Source: Lobosporangium transversale (Eukaryota; Mortierellomycota; Mortierellomycetes; Mortierellales; Mortierellaceae). From it: a DNA stretch of 64,000 bases. The stretch covers positions 434,001 through 498,000 of the forward strand of contig NW_019029004.1 of NCBI RefSeq assembly GCF_002105155.1. Reading direction: 5' to 3'. Made by a program: the position numbers and the translations under genes. The notes below the pieces were generated by a model. The model was given only the letters and a program-made list of their open reading frames with translations, was not told where the DNA came from and did not search any database. Positions 53,561 through 64,000 of this stretch are shown piece by piece (position 1 is the stretch's first letter; every line of letters begins with the position of its first letter).

Positions 53561-55718
53561 GTATAAGTTTAAAAATCACAAACAGGAATGCTAACTAGAA
53601 ACTATGACAACATGGGATTATTATAGGCAAGCTGTGTATTGAAGTCACTCCAGCCTCCAAGATTGCATTTATCTCAGAGGATCTCTGCATTGGTTGTGGT
53701 ATTTGTGTGAAGCGTTGCCCTTTTGGTGCCATTCATATCATCAACTTGCCCACCAATTTGGATAAGGAAGTTACACATCGCTACTCTGCCAATTCTTTCA
53801 AGTTACATCGTCTTCCTGTCCCCAGACCTGGTCAGGTTCTAGGATTGGTTGGAACGAACGGTATTGGTAAATCTACCGCTCTCAAGATTCTTGCAGGAAA
53901 GCTCAAGCCCAACTTGGGTCGCTTTGAAAATGCGCCCGAATGGCAGGATATCTTGAAACACTTTCGTGGATCTGAATTGCAGAACTACTTTACAAAGATC
54001 TTGGAGGATAACCTGAAGGCTATTATTAAGCCTCAGTATGTTGACCATCTGCCTAAGGCTGTTTCTGGAAAGGTTGGTGAACTCTTGGAGTCAAAGCAGG
54101 AGTTGGACAACCGTCAGTTGATGATTGATAACCTTGGTAAGTTTTGGTTGTTACACTGTGGTCATGTCAAGCGATAATTGGTTTGTTTTGATAATGTATT
54201 TGCATTTCTCATCCTCATCATTCTTTTTTTTAAAATAGATCTCAAGGAGATTTTGCAACGTGAGGTTTCGCAGCTTTCTGGAGGAGAATTGCAGAGATTT
54301 GCCATCTCGATTGTGTGCATCCAAAACGCTGATATGTAAGTTCTTTTCTCCAATCTTGGGACAATCGCCGCAGTAGAATTTTTCTTTTATTATTTTAGCC
54401 TCAGACATGCTAACGTCATTGGTGGCTCATTTTGCTTTTTCTTTTTTTTTTTTGTGCCTAGTTATATGTTTGACGAGCCTTCGTCCTACCTGGATGTCAA
54501 GCAGCGTTTGAATGCAGCCAGGACTATCCGTTCATTATTGAAGCCTACTTGCTTTGTCATTGTTGTTGAGCACGATTTGTCAGTTCTGGACTACCTGTCA
54601 GATTTTATTTGTGTTCTTTATGGTGTTCCTTCGGTCTATGGTGTTGTTACTCTTCCTTTCTCAGTTCGTGAAGGTATCAATATTTTCTTGGACGGAAAGG
54701 TCCCTACTGAGAACTTGCGTTTCCGTGATGAATCCTTGACCTTCCGTTTGGCCGAGACGGCTGATGAGCTTCAGGATATGCCAAATCATCGCCGCTACAA
54801 GTACCCTACCATGACCAAGACTATGGGAGACTTCAAGCTGAACGTCCAAGCTGGTCAGTTCACAGATTCAGAGATCATTGTCATGTTGGGAGAGAACGGT
54901 ACTGGAAAGACTACCTTCATTCGTCTCTTGGCTGGTATTCTGAAGCCTGATGGTGACCAATATGTCCCTGAACTTAATGTGTCGTACAAGCCCCAGAAGA
55001 TCGCACCCAAGTTCCCGGTAAGCAAACTTAGTCTTATTGGTGTTTGAAAAAATCGAAGCTTTTCTTTTTTTTTTATTTTTTATTTTTTATTTTTTTATTT
55101 TTATTTTTATTTTTTCTAACGACATCTTTTTTTTTTTTTTTTATTACTGCTATTTTTTTTAATTGTGGTGAATAATTATAGGGTACTGTGCGTATGTTGT
55201 TCTTGAAGAAGATCAAGGCTGCATTTATGCATCCTCAGTTCAACACAGATGTCTTGAAGCCACTTCAGACTGAAGCCATTATCGATAACGAAGTCACCAA
55301 CTTGTCAGGAGGAGAATTGCAGCGTGTTGCCATTTGCTTGGCCCTTGGTGCCCCCGCTGATATTTATTTGATTGACGAGCCCTCTGCTTACTTGGATTCG
55401 GAACAGCGTATTATTGCTGCTAAGGTCATTAAGCGCTTTATTCTCCATGCCAAGAAGACGGCCTTCATTGTGGAGCACGATTTCATTATGGCTACATACT
55501 TGGCAGATCGTGTAGTTGTCTATGATGGTATTCCTTCTGTTGAGGCAACTGCGACCTCACCTCAGAGCTTGTTGACGGGTATGAACAAGTTCTTGTCTTC
55601 GCTCCAGATCACATTCCGCAGAGATCCTACTAATTACCGCCCAAGAATCAACAAATCAGAATCCGTGAAGGATAAGGAACAGAAGGCCTCAGGAAATTTC
55701 TTCTTCTTGGAGGACTAA
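53092..55718 (+). CDS. RLI1: ABCE1/RLI1, iron-sulfur ABC ATPase for ribosome recycling
   Basis: Five exons: 53092-53200, 53627-54136, 54239-54335, 54462-55017, 55182-55718; 1809 nt, 602 aa (yeast protein 608). Splits terminated ribosomes and acts in initiation and ribosome export; essential and nearly invariant in eukaryotes. Two N-terminal 4Fe-4S clusters with all eight cysteines (18, 23, 27, 31 and 57, 60, 63, 67). NBD1: Walker [10 protein letters not shown] near 110, signature LSGGELQR, Walker [12 protein letters not shown], switch VEHD. NBD2: [32 protein letters not shown]. No membrane segments. The first intron (426 nt) is long and separates the two iron-sulfur motifs; introns carry homopolymer runs. 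The start is supported by the conserved N-terminal spacing. Confidence 0.97.
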
Positions 55719-55739
55719 AAAAGAAAGAGTGTACAGATT

Positions 55740-55862
55740 TTAGTATTTCAGGACTAGTATGACATACTAGTACTAGTACTAGAGTTGAGTACTAAAGTTG
55801 GAAAAATTTATTGATTTTAGTACTCCTGCGTACTAATGTTGGAGAATTTAGTATATACTTCA
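55740..55862. repeat. GTAC/ACTAGT-rich degenerate repeat behind RLI1
   Basis: Several overlapping words such as AGTATGACATACTAG, TACTAGTACTAG, TAGTACT and GCGTACTAATG. Similar words make up the inverted termini of the element at 56640-57065, so this may be a decayed relative. Confidence 0.45.
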
Positions 55863-56639
55863 GTGCGTGGCTGATTTTTTTGTCACTCTTTAGATGCATG
55901 TCACGGGAAAGATGTCTAGCAAACATACAAATCCCTTTCCACAATTGCAAAGTGTTCACAAACCCTACCTGTTGTCGAATTCTTCACACATAAACAAATT
56001 GTATATACAAACTAACTGAGGACGGTATTAACCGAACTATTTATACTTGCTATAATGATCAGAACCAAGTAAACGTCCGAACAGACCTATCCAAAAACGA
56101 GGGAGCTTGTCGCTCTCCTTCAAATATAAATGGTTTACTTAACAAAAATCTTATAATTGAGAAGGACCAACAAAAAAGAGCAACAAGCTGCAAATAATTC
56201 AAAAAACCACTTTTCTCTCCTGGTCTAAAATTAGAAATTAAGTTTGCCGCACAAAACTAATGTAAAAAAATGGACTTACAAGACTTCGACAGCTAGATTA
56301 TCAGATTATCGCAAATAGTAAAATAGGCTATTGCTGGATGTATATCGACTATAGAAAAAATGGATGAGGTATCGGGACTAGCAGAAATCAGCCGCCTATT
56401 ACATACAAAGGAAGGAAAAAATCTGTAGAAAATAATCTGTAGAAAAAAATCAGCAGAGACCATATATCAAACTATACCATCACGATGCACTATGTTCACC
56501 GTTTACTTGCCTCCACTCTTTTAGCGCATCTAGCCCCATTTACCATTTTCATTTTTTACTCCCTGCCTACAAAAATGCAAAACACCTTTCCGTCCCCTTT
56601 TTTGCTAGAGGTATGTTATCGAATCCATACAGATAAAAA
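55863..56639. other. Non-coding spacer
   Basis: AT-rich, no ORF of merit, no repeat recognised. Confidence 0.45.
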
Positions 56640-57065
56640 GATCGTATTGACTTTAGTATCAAGTGTCCAGTATGGTATACTCGTACTGCGTACCAAATTA
56701 ACGAAGGTTTAGTATAACATACTCATACTGCGTCTAGTATCACTTCATCAGAAAAAAGAGCGCTCGGGACGAGGGTGAAATTGATATTAATATGCATTCA
56801 TGGGTTCCATCCCTGCAATGCTCCCAGAGTGCCTGAGTACTCTATATACGTACATCCGCGTTCTCAGGAATCATAGAGACCAGATGGTCTATACGACAGG
56901 TTTTGTGAAGAGGGATGGTGAGTTTGGATACTTTGCAGCTGTGGAAGCGGGATTGTTTTTGTTATTTTGGTACGCAGTACGAGTATGTCATACTAAATTT
57001 TCGTTATTTTGGTACGCAGTACTAGTATGCCATGCTAGACACCTGATACTAAAATCAATACGATC
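56640..57065. mobile_element. 426-bp miniature inverted-repeat element with GTACGCAGTA motifs
   Basis: Inverted termini start GATCGTATTGA(C/T)TTTAG on both sides and continue imperfectly for about 75-100 bp. Within each arm a unit containing AGTAT..CATACT, (C/T)GTACTGCGTACCAAA occurs once or twice, giving internal direct repeats. An AAAAA on both sides could be the target duplication. No ORF with family signal. Class unknown. Confidence 0.65.
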
Positions 57066-57608
57066 AAAAAGAAAAAAAAAAAGCATAATGGACCAACCCC
57101 CAACCCTGTACTCTCAATCTTTCCCTATATCTCCCCTTCACCTTCTTATGCTTGGAGAAGCATGTTTTGATTAGACAAAAGCGAAGGAAAGCTGCTTTTA
57201 CTTTATACAGTTGTACAGTAATTAGTACTATTTTTTATTCGCTGATGATTTTTGTGCTGTTTCCCAAGGTGATTAGAATATTCATTCATAACCTCATATC
57301 TTTTTTTTTTTTTTTTTTTTTTTTTTTCAAGAAAATGAAATAATTAAAATAAAATAAAAAAAAAATCATAACTCATAATATATTAACATTAAGAGCTTAA
57401 AAAGTTTGTTGAGAGTTTGTTTATTTTTTTTATTTTTATTTTTATTTTTATTTTTTGATGCCTAATGAATGTCAAGGTTGTTTATATATGCAAGCTGAAT
57501 TCTCCTGTTTTTGGGTCCAAATGTCACTTAAAGCCCTCCCATGCGAATGGATTCCTTTTCAATCTTTTTTTTTGTGTGTCCCAAGGTGTGTTGGTGAAAG
57601 AAAAGAAA

Positions 57609-57642
<34 letters not shown>

Positions 57643-57773
57643 TGCCCCTGATATCTATTGATGATTTTTTTTTTTTTTTTTTTTATCCATCTATCTTGAA
57701 TGATTTCCTGTTTCTTTCTCCCTTCTACTTTTTCTTCATTTCCTAGGCAACTATATGAGGAAGCAGTGTCATT
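57066..57773. other. Spacer between the inverted-repeat element and LSM8
   Basis: T runs at 57301-57327 and 57667-57684, A run at 57611-57639. Contains the LSM8 3' flank. No gene seen. Confidence 0.45.
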
Positions 57774-58167
57774 TCAGAGCTTTATTGGATCCAGCGGCTC
57801 AGCTAACATATTCTCATAATCCGTCGCCCCATCCAGTTCCTCGTCCAGTTCGCCAATGATTGCTCTATCTCCCCGCACACACACACACACACATATATAT
57901 ATGTAAAAAAAAAAAAAAAATGTTAGTGACATTGATGATGATCAGCGTGGATACTTCTTTTTCCTTAAAATAAAATAAAATAAAATAAAATAAAATAAAG
58001 CTGTTATTTGAAAATATAGAGTTATTACATGGTCTCTCCACGAATGACATATACACCGATAGGTACTGACTTCATGGGTTCTGTTGATGAAAATATCCTT
58101 TCATGTGTTTGTCCGAGAATAACGTTTGCTGCTTGATCATATCCCATCAATTGACCCTACCGGAAGG

Positions 58168-58200
<33 letters not shown>

Positions 58201-58555
58201 TAAATAAGAAACTGAAATGAGGAGCCAAAAACAAAAAGCCCTTTTTTTTTTTGTTTTACTTCTTCATATGGTATGTGATCTTTGCAAAAAAAAAAAAAAA
58301 AAAAAAGAAAAGTCAACGTACAACAAGTGTGCGACCATCTGTGAGGTACACGAATACTGGACCTAAAATTAAACGAAACGCGAAAGACAAGGCAAAAAAA
58401 AAAGGTTGATTATTATCATTCATCGTTCATCGTTCATCAAGATAAATCGTTTGATCCCTCGATAACGAGAATATGACGCGTCTTTTTCTTCTTATTCGGT
58501 TTTTGGGCCGTTGTTTATCCTTACGTTCGACAAGAGATTTTAATTGGTCAGACAT
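57774..58555 (-). CDS. LSM8: LSM8, U6 snRNA-binding Sm-like protein
   Basis: Four exons, 58525-58555, 58322-58362, 58029-58156, 57774-57864; 291 nt, 96 aa. LSM8 defines the nuclear Lsm2-8 ring that binds the 3' oligo-U end of U6 snRNA for splicing. MSDQLKSLVERPV start as in orthologues; Sm1 motif VFVYLTDGRTLVGQLMGYDQ followed by ANVIL; Sm2 motif GVYVIRGETIAIIGELDEEL with the RG pair that contacts RNA. Exons are tiny (31 and 41 nt), so no single ORF reveals the gene. Introns contain long A/T runs and a TAAAA repeat (57966-58000). Shares its upstream region with NC2-alpha. Confidence 0.93.
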
Positions 58556-59433
58556 CTTGCCTGCGATATAATGTGTTAAGAAATATCGACCTTTTTTTTT
58601 TTTTTTTTTTTTTTTTTTCTTCTTTTATCGATATTATGGAAGTTCGATGAATGTTGTTGTTGTTGTCTGACTGGCTTGAGGTGGGAGCGGCAGTTGAAGA
58701 GGAAAGAAGAATGGAGAACTGTCTTTTTTTTTTTCCTGGTATCTTGATGTTGCTCTATTGATATTCCTCTGAAGCTGGCTCCTTTGTTTCTTTTTTTATT
58801 TTTTTCCTTTGTTTGCAAATGTTTCTTTGCTTTCCTTTTTAAGAAGAAGAAGAAGAAGAAGAAGAAGAAAAAGGGTAATAAACAATAATAAAAAAAAAAA
58901 GAAGGCTTGCTGATGAAATGTAAAAAGGTGCGAGAATAATAAAATGGAGTATAAAGAATAGAATGCATGCAAGTCCTTTTTATACTGAGCACCCAAACCG
59001 CGGAGCAAAACATGCAAAGCCACAGTGCACACCAAAAAATTATATGCATCTGTTAGATGTACATTTTTGGCAATCAGGCAGAGTCCATTTGCCGGCAGAC
59101 ATTACAAAAAAAAAAAAAAAAAGAAAAAGCATTCGATCGTGTCTCCTTTTCTTTTCTTTTCTTTTCTTTTCTTTTCTTCCTTTCTCCTTTTTCTCTCTTG
59201 TACAAAAACATTCCTCCCCTTTCCCTTCATATCACTTTTCACCAAACTTGGCATCCTAAGCTTCTTTTTCTTTTTCTTCTTATCATTCAAACCACATTTA
59301 CATTGGAGGAACAACATTAGCTTAAAATAAAAAATTCAAGCTAAAGAGCAAGACTCTTGTTATTATCATCTTTTAACAACAACATCAACAACAGCAGCAG
59401 CAACAGCACCATACTATATTATTATACTCCATC
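58556..59433. promoter_or_regulatory. Divergent upstream region of LSM8 and NC2-alpha
   Basis: 878 bp between two start codons on opposite strands. T run at 58592-58618, (GAA)n at 58842-58868, CTTTT repeats at 59149-59180. A conserved-looking TTTGGCAATCAGGCAGAGTC near 59068 stands out from the low-complexity DNA, without known meaning. Confidence 0.45.
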
Positions 59434-59722
59434 ATGCGCAAGAAATATAAAACGAAATTTCCCGTGGTAGGAACTCATTTCTGACAATCCTGTTTTAATA
59501 ACTTGTCTTACTGCAAATCCAACGGCTTTTTTTTTTTTTTTTTTTTTTTTTTTCTTCCAACTCTCTCTCTCTCTCCCTCTCTCTCTTTCGCCCAAGTCAT
59601 TATCGGGTACTGGCCTTATTCCAAACTAAATTCTTTTTTTACCACGCCATGATTTCCTTTATTATATAAATGGCTCATACTTCTATCCGACCTATAACAA
59701 AAAAAGTTCTCATAATATTATA

Positions 59723-59757
<35 letters not shown>

Positions 59758-59905
59758 ACTCATCTCTCATTGTTTTGATATTATTCAACATTTGATCCAT
59801 CTTTGAATAGGCCCGCATCAAGAAGATCATGCAAATGGATGAAGATGTTGGCAAGGTCGCGCAGGCAACCCCTATTCTTATATGTATGCATTTAAATATA
59901 TATAT

Positions 59906-59936
<31 letters not shown>

Positions 59937-60837
59937 CTTTGAGCTATTATGGAGACAAGTCAGGAACAAACATGGAAAAGGAAAAAAGAAAAATTTATCA
60001 CATTATGCATCTTTGACATGGAGTGAAATGAGGACAAATCTCGACGCCAAACAATATTATCTCAGCAACGAAGAGAAAGAAAAGAAAAGAAAAGAAAAGA
60101 AGAAAAAAAAAAAAGCGGAAGGAGTATCTACGATCGGGAAATGCAAAAGAAAAAGAAGGAAAAAAAAAAAAAAAAAAAAAAATTGGATATTAACTTAATA
60201 TTATTACTGTTATTATTTTAATGCCTATTTTTTTTCCTTATAGCCAAGGCATTGGAACTTTTTATGCAATCTTTGATTGATGAAGCTTGCATAGAGGCTC
60301 GCTCCAAGAATGCGAAACGACTCACAGCTGCCCATCTGTAAGTTTTGGGGAGGGAAAATGTTCAATGAAACGTCACAAGATGGGGAAAGCCAAGCTTGCT
60401 TTTTATTTATTATTTTTTTTTTTTTAATAAGTGGTGATGACGGGTCTACAACAACTCGACTGACTCTATTTTTTTTTTTTTTTTTTTTTTTTCCTTTATT
60501 ATTATTGACGGATAGCAAAACTACTATTTTGGAAAAGGACCAGTTTGATTTCTTGAGAGATATTGTTCAGAATGTAGCAGATCCTTCAGGATCGAAAGGC
60601 AGTGGTAATGACGATATGAATAATAACGAACCTACAAGTAGCAGTAATAGTGGTGTTGGCGGTAGCACCAGCAGGAGTCACAGTAGAAGTAATAGTATGA
60701 AGATGGAAGAGGACGATGATAAATCTTTTGCGGATTTCGCAGGTGCCATGGCCGCAGCGCGGAGTGGGGCTCCAATCAGAAAGTCTTCAGCAAAGAGTAT
60801 TAAACAGGAGGATGACGATGATTATGACAACGAGTAA
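59434..60837 (+). CDS. BUR6: NC2-alpha/DRAP1, TBP-binding histone-fold repressor
   Basis: Four exons, 59434-59466, 59811-59883, 60244-60337, 60516-60837; 522 nt, 173 aa. With NC2-beta it clamps TBP on promoters and blocks TFIIA/TFIIB. Histone fold across exons 1-4: KKYKTKFPV, ARIKKIMQMDEDVGKVAQAT, PILISKALELFMQSLI, AKRLTAAHLKTTI, FDFLRDIV; all match the NC2-alpha signature. The remainder is a low-complexity S/G/N tail with an acidic end (QEDDDDYDNE). Yeast symbol BUR6 used. Introns 1 and 2 contain a 33-nt T run and an AT repeat. Confidence 0.94.
59896..59936. repeat. (AT)n microsatellite in an NC2-alpha intron
   Basis: About twenty AT units, interrupted once, within the second intron. Confidence 0.9.
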
Positions 60838-61059
60838 AGAAAAATAAAATAAAATAAAATAAAATAAAATAATAATAATAATAATAGCAAAAAAGTAAAA
60901 AAGATGCAAAAATAAGCAAGGGATCGAGTGAATTTAACAGCGCATTTACAATGCCATGAAGACACAATGGTTTTATTTACAAAGAAATATATATATGTTT
61001 GTATGTACAAGGGGGAAAACAAAAAAAAAAAAAACAAAAGATAAAAGTAGCCTTGCGGC

Positions 61060-63585
61060 TTAATGGCTGAGGGTCATATCCCATCTTCGACTCTCATCAA
61101 GGGAACAGGCATTACGGCGTTCACTCATAGGCATAGGAACCCATATTGGTTTTTCATCGGCCTCTTCACTGTCGTTGTAGTAGTAGTTGTCTTTTTTGAA
61201 ATGGACCTGCAATGCCATATCAGGAACCCAGGCATTGACAAGGATGATGCCAGCGATACCGATGCCAGCGAAATAGACTGAGGGGATATCCCAGCATTCT
61301 GCAAACATCACCAGCAAGGTAAGGCATAGAGCAGATGCTGACAATGCGATGCAAGACAACTTTGTGGTCCACGTGGCCCGTCTGGAGCTTGTACGGAAGC
61401 CGTTCTTAATGATAGCCTCATCCTCATCCTCCTCCCAACAATCCTTCCAGTTGGATTCCAAAAGTAATTGATGTCGCTCCAAGATTTGATAATACAACGC
61501 CTTGGCCTGTACGAATCCGACCAAGAGACTACCCATACACATGGCAACGATCAGGATAGCCAACTCGGTCCATCCTTGAACATACTCAAAGACACGAGCT
61601 TGCAGAGGTTCACCATTTTGGGTTCCTTGCCGCGTCGACAACCGTTCGGATCCCTCTGTGGCACTATTCCAGATCTTTCGAATCATTCGTGGCAGGTCAA
61701 TGGTCCAAATAGGAGAAGAGGCCGGCATGCCCGCAGAAGAGCCACAAGGGAGAGCATGTTGGAATACCGAGTCGATCAGCTGTTCTTGTTTCCGACGCTG
61801 GGACAAGGCCTCGTCTTTTTCCAGATGAGCAAGGAAATTCTGAAAGACATCCGCATCCTTGGGGTCCAAGGTCAAGGCGTCCAGGGAATCTGGGTCCAAA
61901 AAGTCTTCTACATCTTGAAAGTCCACATCTTCGTAATAGTGGCCATTAGGGACACGGGCATGGAAATGGTGATCACCCTCCTTATCTTCCTCTTCCTCTT
62001 CCTTTCCTTCCTCCTCTTCTACCATGTCTTTGTTTTCTCCTTTTGATTTATCCACGATAATGATGTTCGTCCTAAAGGTCGCGAAGGCTTCCTCAGTTCG
62101 AATATTATTGATACCCTCATCCTCGTCTACAGACCAGGCTGACTGATCACTGGACTTTTGAATAGGATCATCTTGCTTATTATCGATCGGCTCATTGAGA
62201 TCCATGTTGAGCTCCAACATGGATGCCAGCTCTTTCATGAATTCACCACCACCCACGTCCATATCATCATCATTCTCGTCTTCCACATCCTCGGCCATCG
62301 CGAATCCTCCCTCTTCATCATCATGGATGGTGACGGCACTGTCTTGATTAAAGCCCATAATAAGTGAGGCTGGTACAACGGGCGATGCAGGTGAAGGATG
62401 GGAAGAAGCAGAAGTAGAAGATGATGATGAAAGAGAAGAATCCATGGGAATGATGGTATTGATACCCAGGAGAGAAGAGACGATCATCAAGATTGTCCAA
62501 ATCCCAAGACCTGTCAAAAGGATCGTCCTGGGCCGTGGAAGCTTCGAGAACTGAGGACCTTGATGACGATGAGTAGTCGGTGTGTTGGTGGCATCTACGG
62601 CATCCATATGTGAAGATGAGTTGTTGTCCGTCAGAAACAAAGACCAAGATCGAGCTTCGCCCTCCTTCTCGGCTTGTTCACGTGCTGATGGGCTCATTGG
62701 CGCAGTCCGAAGGTTCAAAGATTGGTAACCATCATTGTCTCCCAACCTAAAGCCTGTCGACGCTCTCATGCTCGTTGGGAAGGACCACCTTCGGCGCGAA
62801 TCGAGAGAAGAGTTGACCTTGGTTGAAGTCATAGTATGACAGCAATAACTGACATCACCATCATTATCCATTGAGCTTCTCCGAGGCCCTGTTTTCCGTT
62901 TGCAATCCGTGGCCGCTGTTGTTGAGACTGTTGCTGTGGTCGAGGGTAAAAATGGGTCGGTGTTATTTTGCTCTTCTTGTGATCGCCAGTGCATCCATCG
63001 AGAAAGCCGTCGGAGTGGAGAGCGAGAGAGGAAGGGGATTTTCTCATGGTCATTCTTTTCTTCGAGTAAACTCAGAACTCTGAAGGCGGAAAGTGGGATC
63101 ATTATGCCAATACAAGGTAACAACAAGATCGAGATGGTACCCCAGGTGCAATGCTCGGTTAACTCTTCAATTAGAGCCATCAATAGGGATGACGTTGATG
63201 ACGATACATCATCGGATGAAACATTGGCATTGTTACTGTTACTGCTGTTGCTGCTGCTGCTGCTGCTGCCGTTATGATAGGTGTAGGTGTAGGCGGTGAG
63301 AGCCGAGGCAAGGAAAGGCAAGATGGAAGGTAAGAGGAATAGTGCTCCAGCGGTCAACAAATCCAGATGTGAGGCCAAAGTCCTCAACAGCTGATCATTT
63401 TCTTTTACATGTTGCTGTTGTTGTTTTTGTGTTAGGGCCATATCACTGCGGAGATCAATTGGCGTTGAAGTCCGCGTGAGTGAAGAGATCGAGATGTTGA
63501 CAGATGCATGACAAGTCTTTATTTCTCCACAAGCTTCTTCTTTCTCTCTCACTAAAGAGTGTTGATCAATATTTTGGGTACCCAT
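61060..63585 (-). CDS. Large multi-pass membrane protein, function unknown
   Basis: Single ORF, 841 aa from ATG 63585 (MGTQNIDQHSLV); the frame is open to 63867 but that extension is poly-F/S from low-complexity DNA. About six hydrophobic helices: LLTAGALFLLPSILPFLASA, ISILLLPCIGIMIPLSAF, ILLTGLGIWTILMIVSSLLG, LAILIVAMCMGSLLVGFV, SCIALSASALCLTLLVMF and YFAGIGIAGIILVNAWVP. Between the third and fourth lies a 270-residue acidic loop with runs of E and D. A serine/asparagine run (SSSSSSNSSNSNN) follows helix 1. I recognise no family; it could be a lineage-specific transporter-like or organelle membrane protein. No intron seen. Confidence 0.7.
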   Translation of the reverse strand: MGTQNIDQHSLVREKEEACGEIKTCHASVNISISSLTRTSTPIDLRSDMALTQKQQQQHVKENDQLLRTLASHLDLLTAGALFLLPSILPFLASALTAYTYTYHNGSSSSSSNSSNSNNANVSSDDVSSSTSSLLMALIEELTEHCTWGTISILLLPCIGIMIPLSAFRVLSLLEEKNDHEKIPFLSRSPLRRLSRWMHWRSQEEQNNTDPFLPSTTATVSTTAATDCKRKTGPRRSSMDNDGDVSYCCHTMTSTKVNSSLDSRRRWSFPTSMRASTGFRLGDNDGYQSLNLRTAPMSPSAREQAEKEGEARSWSLFLTDNNSSSHMDAVDATNTPTTHRHQGPQFSKLPRPRTILLTGLGIWTILMIVSSLLGINTIIPMDSSLSSSSSTSASSHPSPASPVVPASLIMGFNQDSAVTIHDDEEGGFAMAEDVEDENDDDMDVGGGEFMKELASMLELNMDLNEPIDNKQDDPIQKSSDQSAWSVDEDEGINNIRTEEAFATFRTNIIIVDKSKGENKDMVEEEEGKEEEEEDKEGDHHFHARVPNGHYYEDVDFQDVEDFLDPDSLDALTLDPKDADVFQNFLAHLEKDEALSQRRKQEQLIDSVFQHALPCGSSAGMPASSPIWTIDLPRMIRKIWNSATEGSERLSTRQGTQNGEPLQARVFEYVQGWTELAILIVAMCMGSLLVGFVQAKALYYQILERHQLLLESNWKDCWEEDEDEAIIKNGFRTSSRRATWTTKLSCIALSASALCLTLLVMFAECWDIPSVYFAGIGIAGIILVNAWVPDMALQVHFKKDNYYYNDSEEADEKPIWVPMPMSERRNACSLDESRRWDMTLSH

Positions 63586-64000
63586 GGGAAGGTTGTAATA
63601 GTAAATGGCCGAGGATTGGGAGAGGGAGGGAGGACGAGAAGGGAGAGAAAGAGAAAGGGGGGGGGGGGGAACAGGGTGGAAACAAAGGAAAACAGAATGC
63701 TTTGACAAAAAAAAAAAAAAAAAAAAAAAAAAACTTAAAGTGACATGTGCACAATACACAAATAAAAAGTATATACAGAGAGAGAAAGAGAGAGAAAGAG
63801 AGAAAGAGAGAAAGAGAATGATGGATTGAAAAAGAAAAGAAAAGAAAAGAAAAAAAATGCGAATCAAGACTAAGTAAAAATAAAAAAAATCGTCTCGGAC
63901 TGATTTTGATATTTATATTTCTACTCTGACAGCGCCAGACTGGGCGCAATTAGGAAAAGACGAAGAAAAGGAGTTTAACCTTCTTACTTACTTTTTGCAT
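63586..64000. other. Upstream region of the membrane-protein gene, right edge
   Basis: On the minus strand a CTTTCT/CTCTTT-rich leader (63776-63850), an A run at 63710-63732 and a G run at 63658-63669. Likely promoter and leader; nothing else recognised. Confidence 0.45.

Noticed and set aside
58576-59049. 157-aa ORF between LSM8 and NC2-alpha
   Set aside because: Poly-F/K product of homopolymer runs in the divergent promoter region.
1-64000. CRISPR array, bacterial operon or prophage signals
   Set aside because: No regularly spaced repeats, no Shine-Dalgarno-linked gene strings; spliced genes and Pol III tRNA show nuclear eukaryotic DNA.

Overview
The window is nuclear DNA of a filamentous fungus, most likely an early-diverging lineage (Mucoromycota/Mortierellomycota type; this is inference). 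Reasons: genes split by several short GT-AG introns, very long oligo-T runs just before 3' splice sites, conserved eukaryotic genes that only read correctly after splicing (ABCE1/RLI1, LSM8, NC2-alpha, PNG1, a PP2C phosphatase), and a dense mix of Ty3/gypsy, Tc1-like, Mutator-like and hAT-like elements. Conceptual splicing of nine genes gave totals divisible by three, so those exon borders are well supported.

The window has two compartments. Positions 1 to about 27,070 are almost purely nested mobile DNA. From the left: a Ty3/gypsy element with chromodomain (minus strand, 5' LTR-like end at 6590) that carries an extra ORF on the opposite strand; a gag-like ORF that may come from a DIRS-type element (6606-7589); five full-length Tc1-like elements of three families (A1 8300-9902, C 10002-11616, B1 11935-13538, A2 15024-16626, B2 18924-20527), all with TA target duplications; a fragment of a LINE endonuclease between C and B1; a short element rich in a TTTGGCAGCC motif that sits 9 bp from a tRNA-Lys(CTT) gene; an integrase remnant of another gypsy family; a 5'-truncated chromovirus (20530-23751), also with an antisense ORF behind its integrase; a decayed Mutator-like transposase gene whose upstream region resembles the gypsy LTR; and a 487-bp hAT-like non-autonomous element with an 8-bp target duplication inside a helicase fragment.

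Positions 27,880-64,000 hold ordinary genes: C2H2 zinc-finger factor (minus), possible orphan exons (minus), PNG1 deglycosylase (plus), a bHLH factor after 5.7 kb of gene-free DNA, a kelch/transmembrane protein (minus), PP2C phosphatase (plus), SAM methyltransferase (minus) divergent from a nucleoside hydrolase (plus), RLI1 (plus), a 426-bp inverted-repeat element, LSM8 (minus) divergent from NC2-alpha (plus), and a large membrane protein of unknown function (minus). These genes do not form one pathway; several are housekeeping functions (ribosome recycling, splicing/RNA decay, transcription, ER-associated degradation).

The observations I would follow first are the antisense ORFs placed tail-to-tail behind integrase in two different gypsy elements, the LTR-like promoter in front of the Mutator-like gene, the two identical Tc1 copies that share the same TGA stop, and the pair of hAT-like miniature elements with the same 15-bp terminus.
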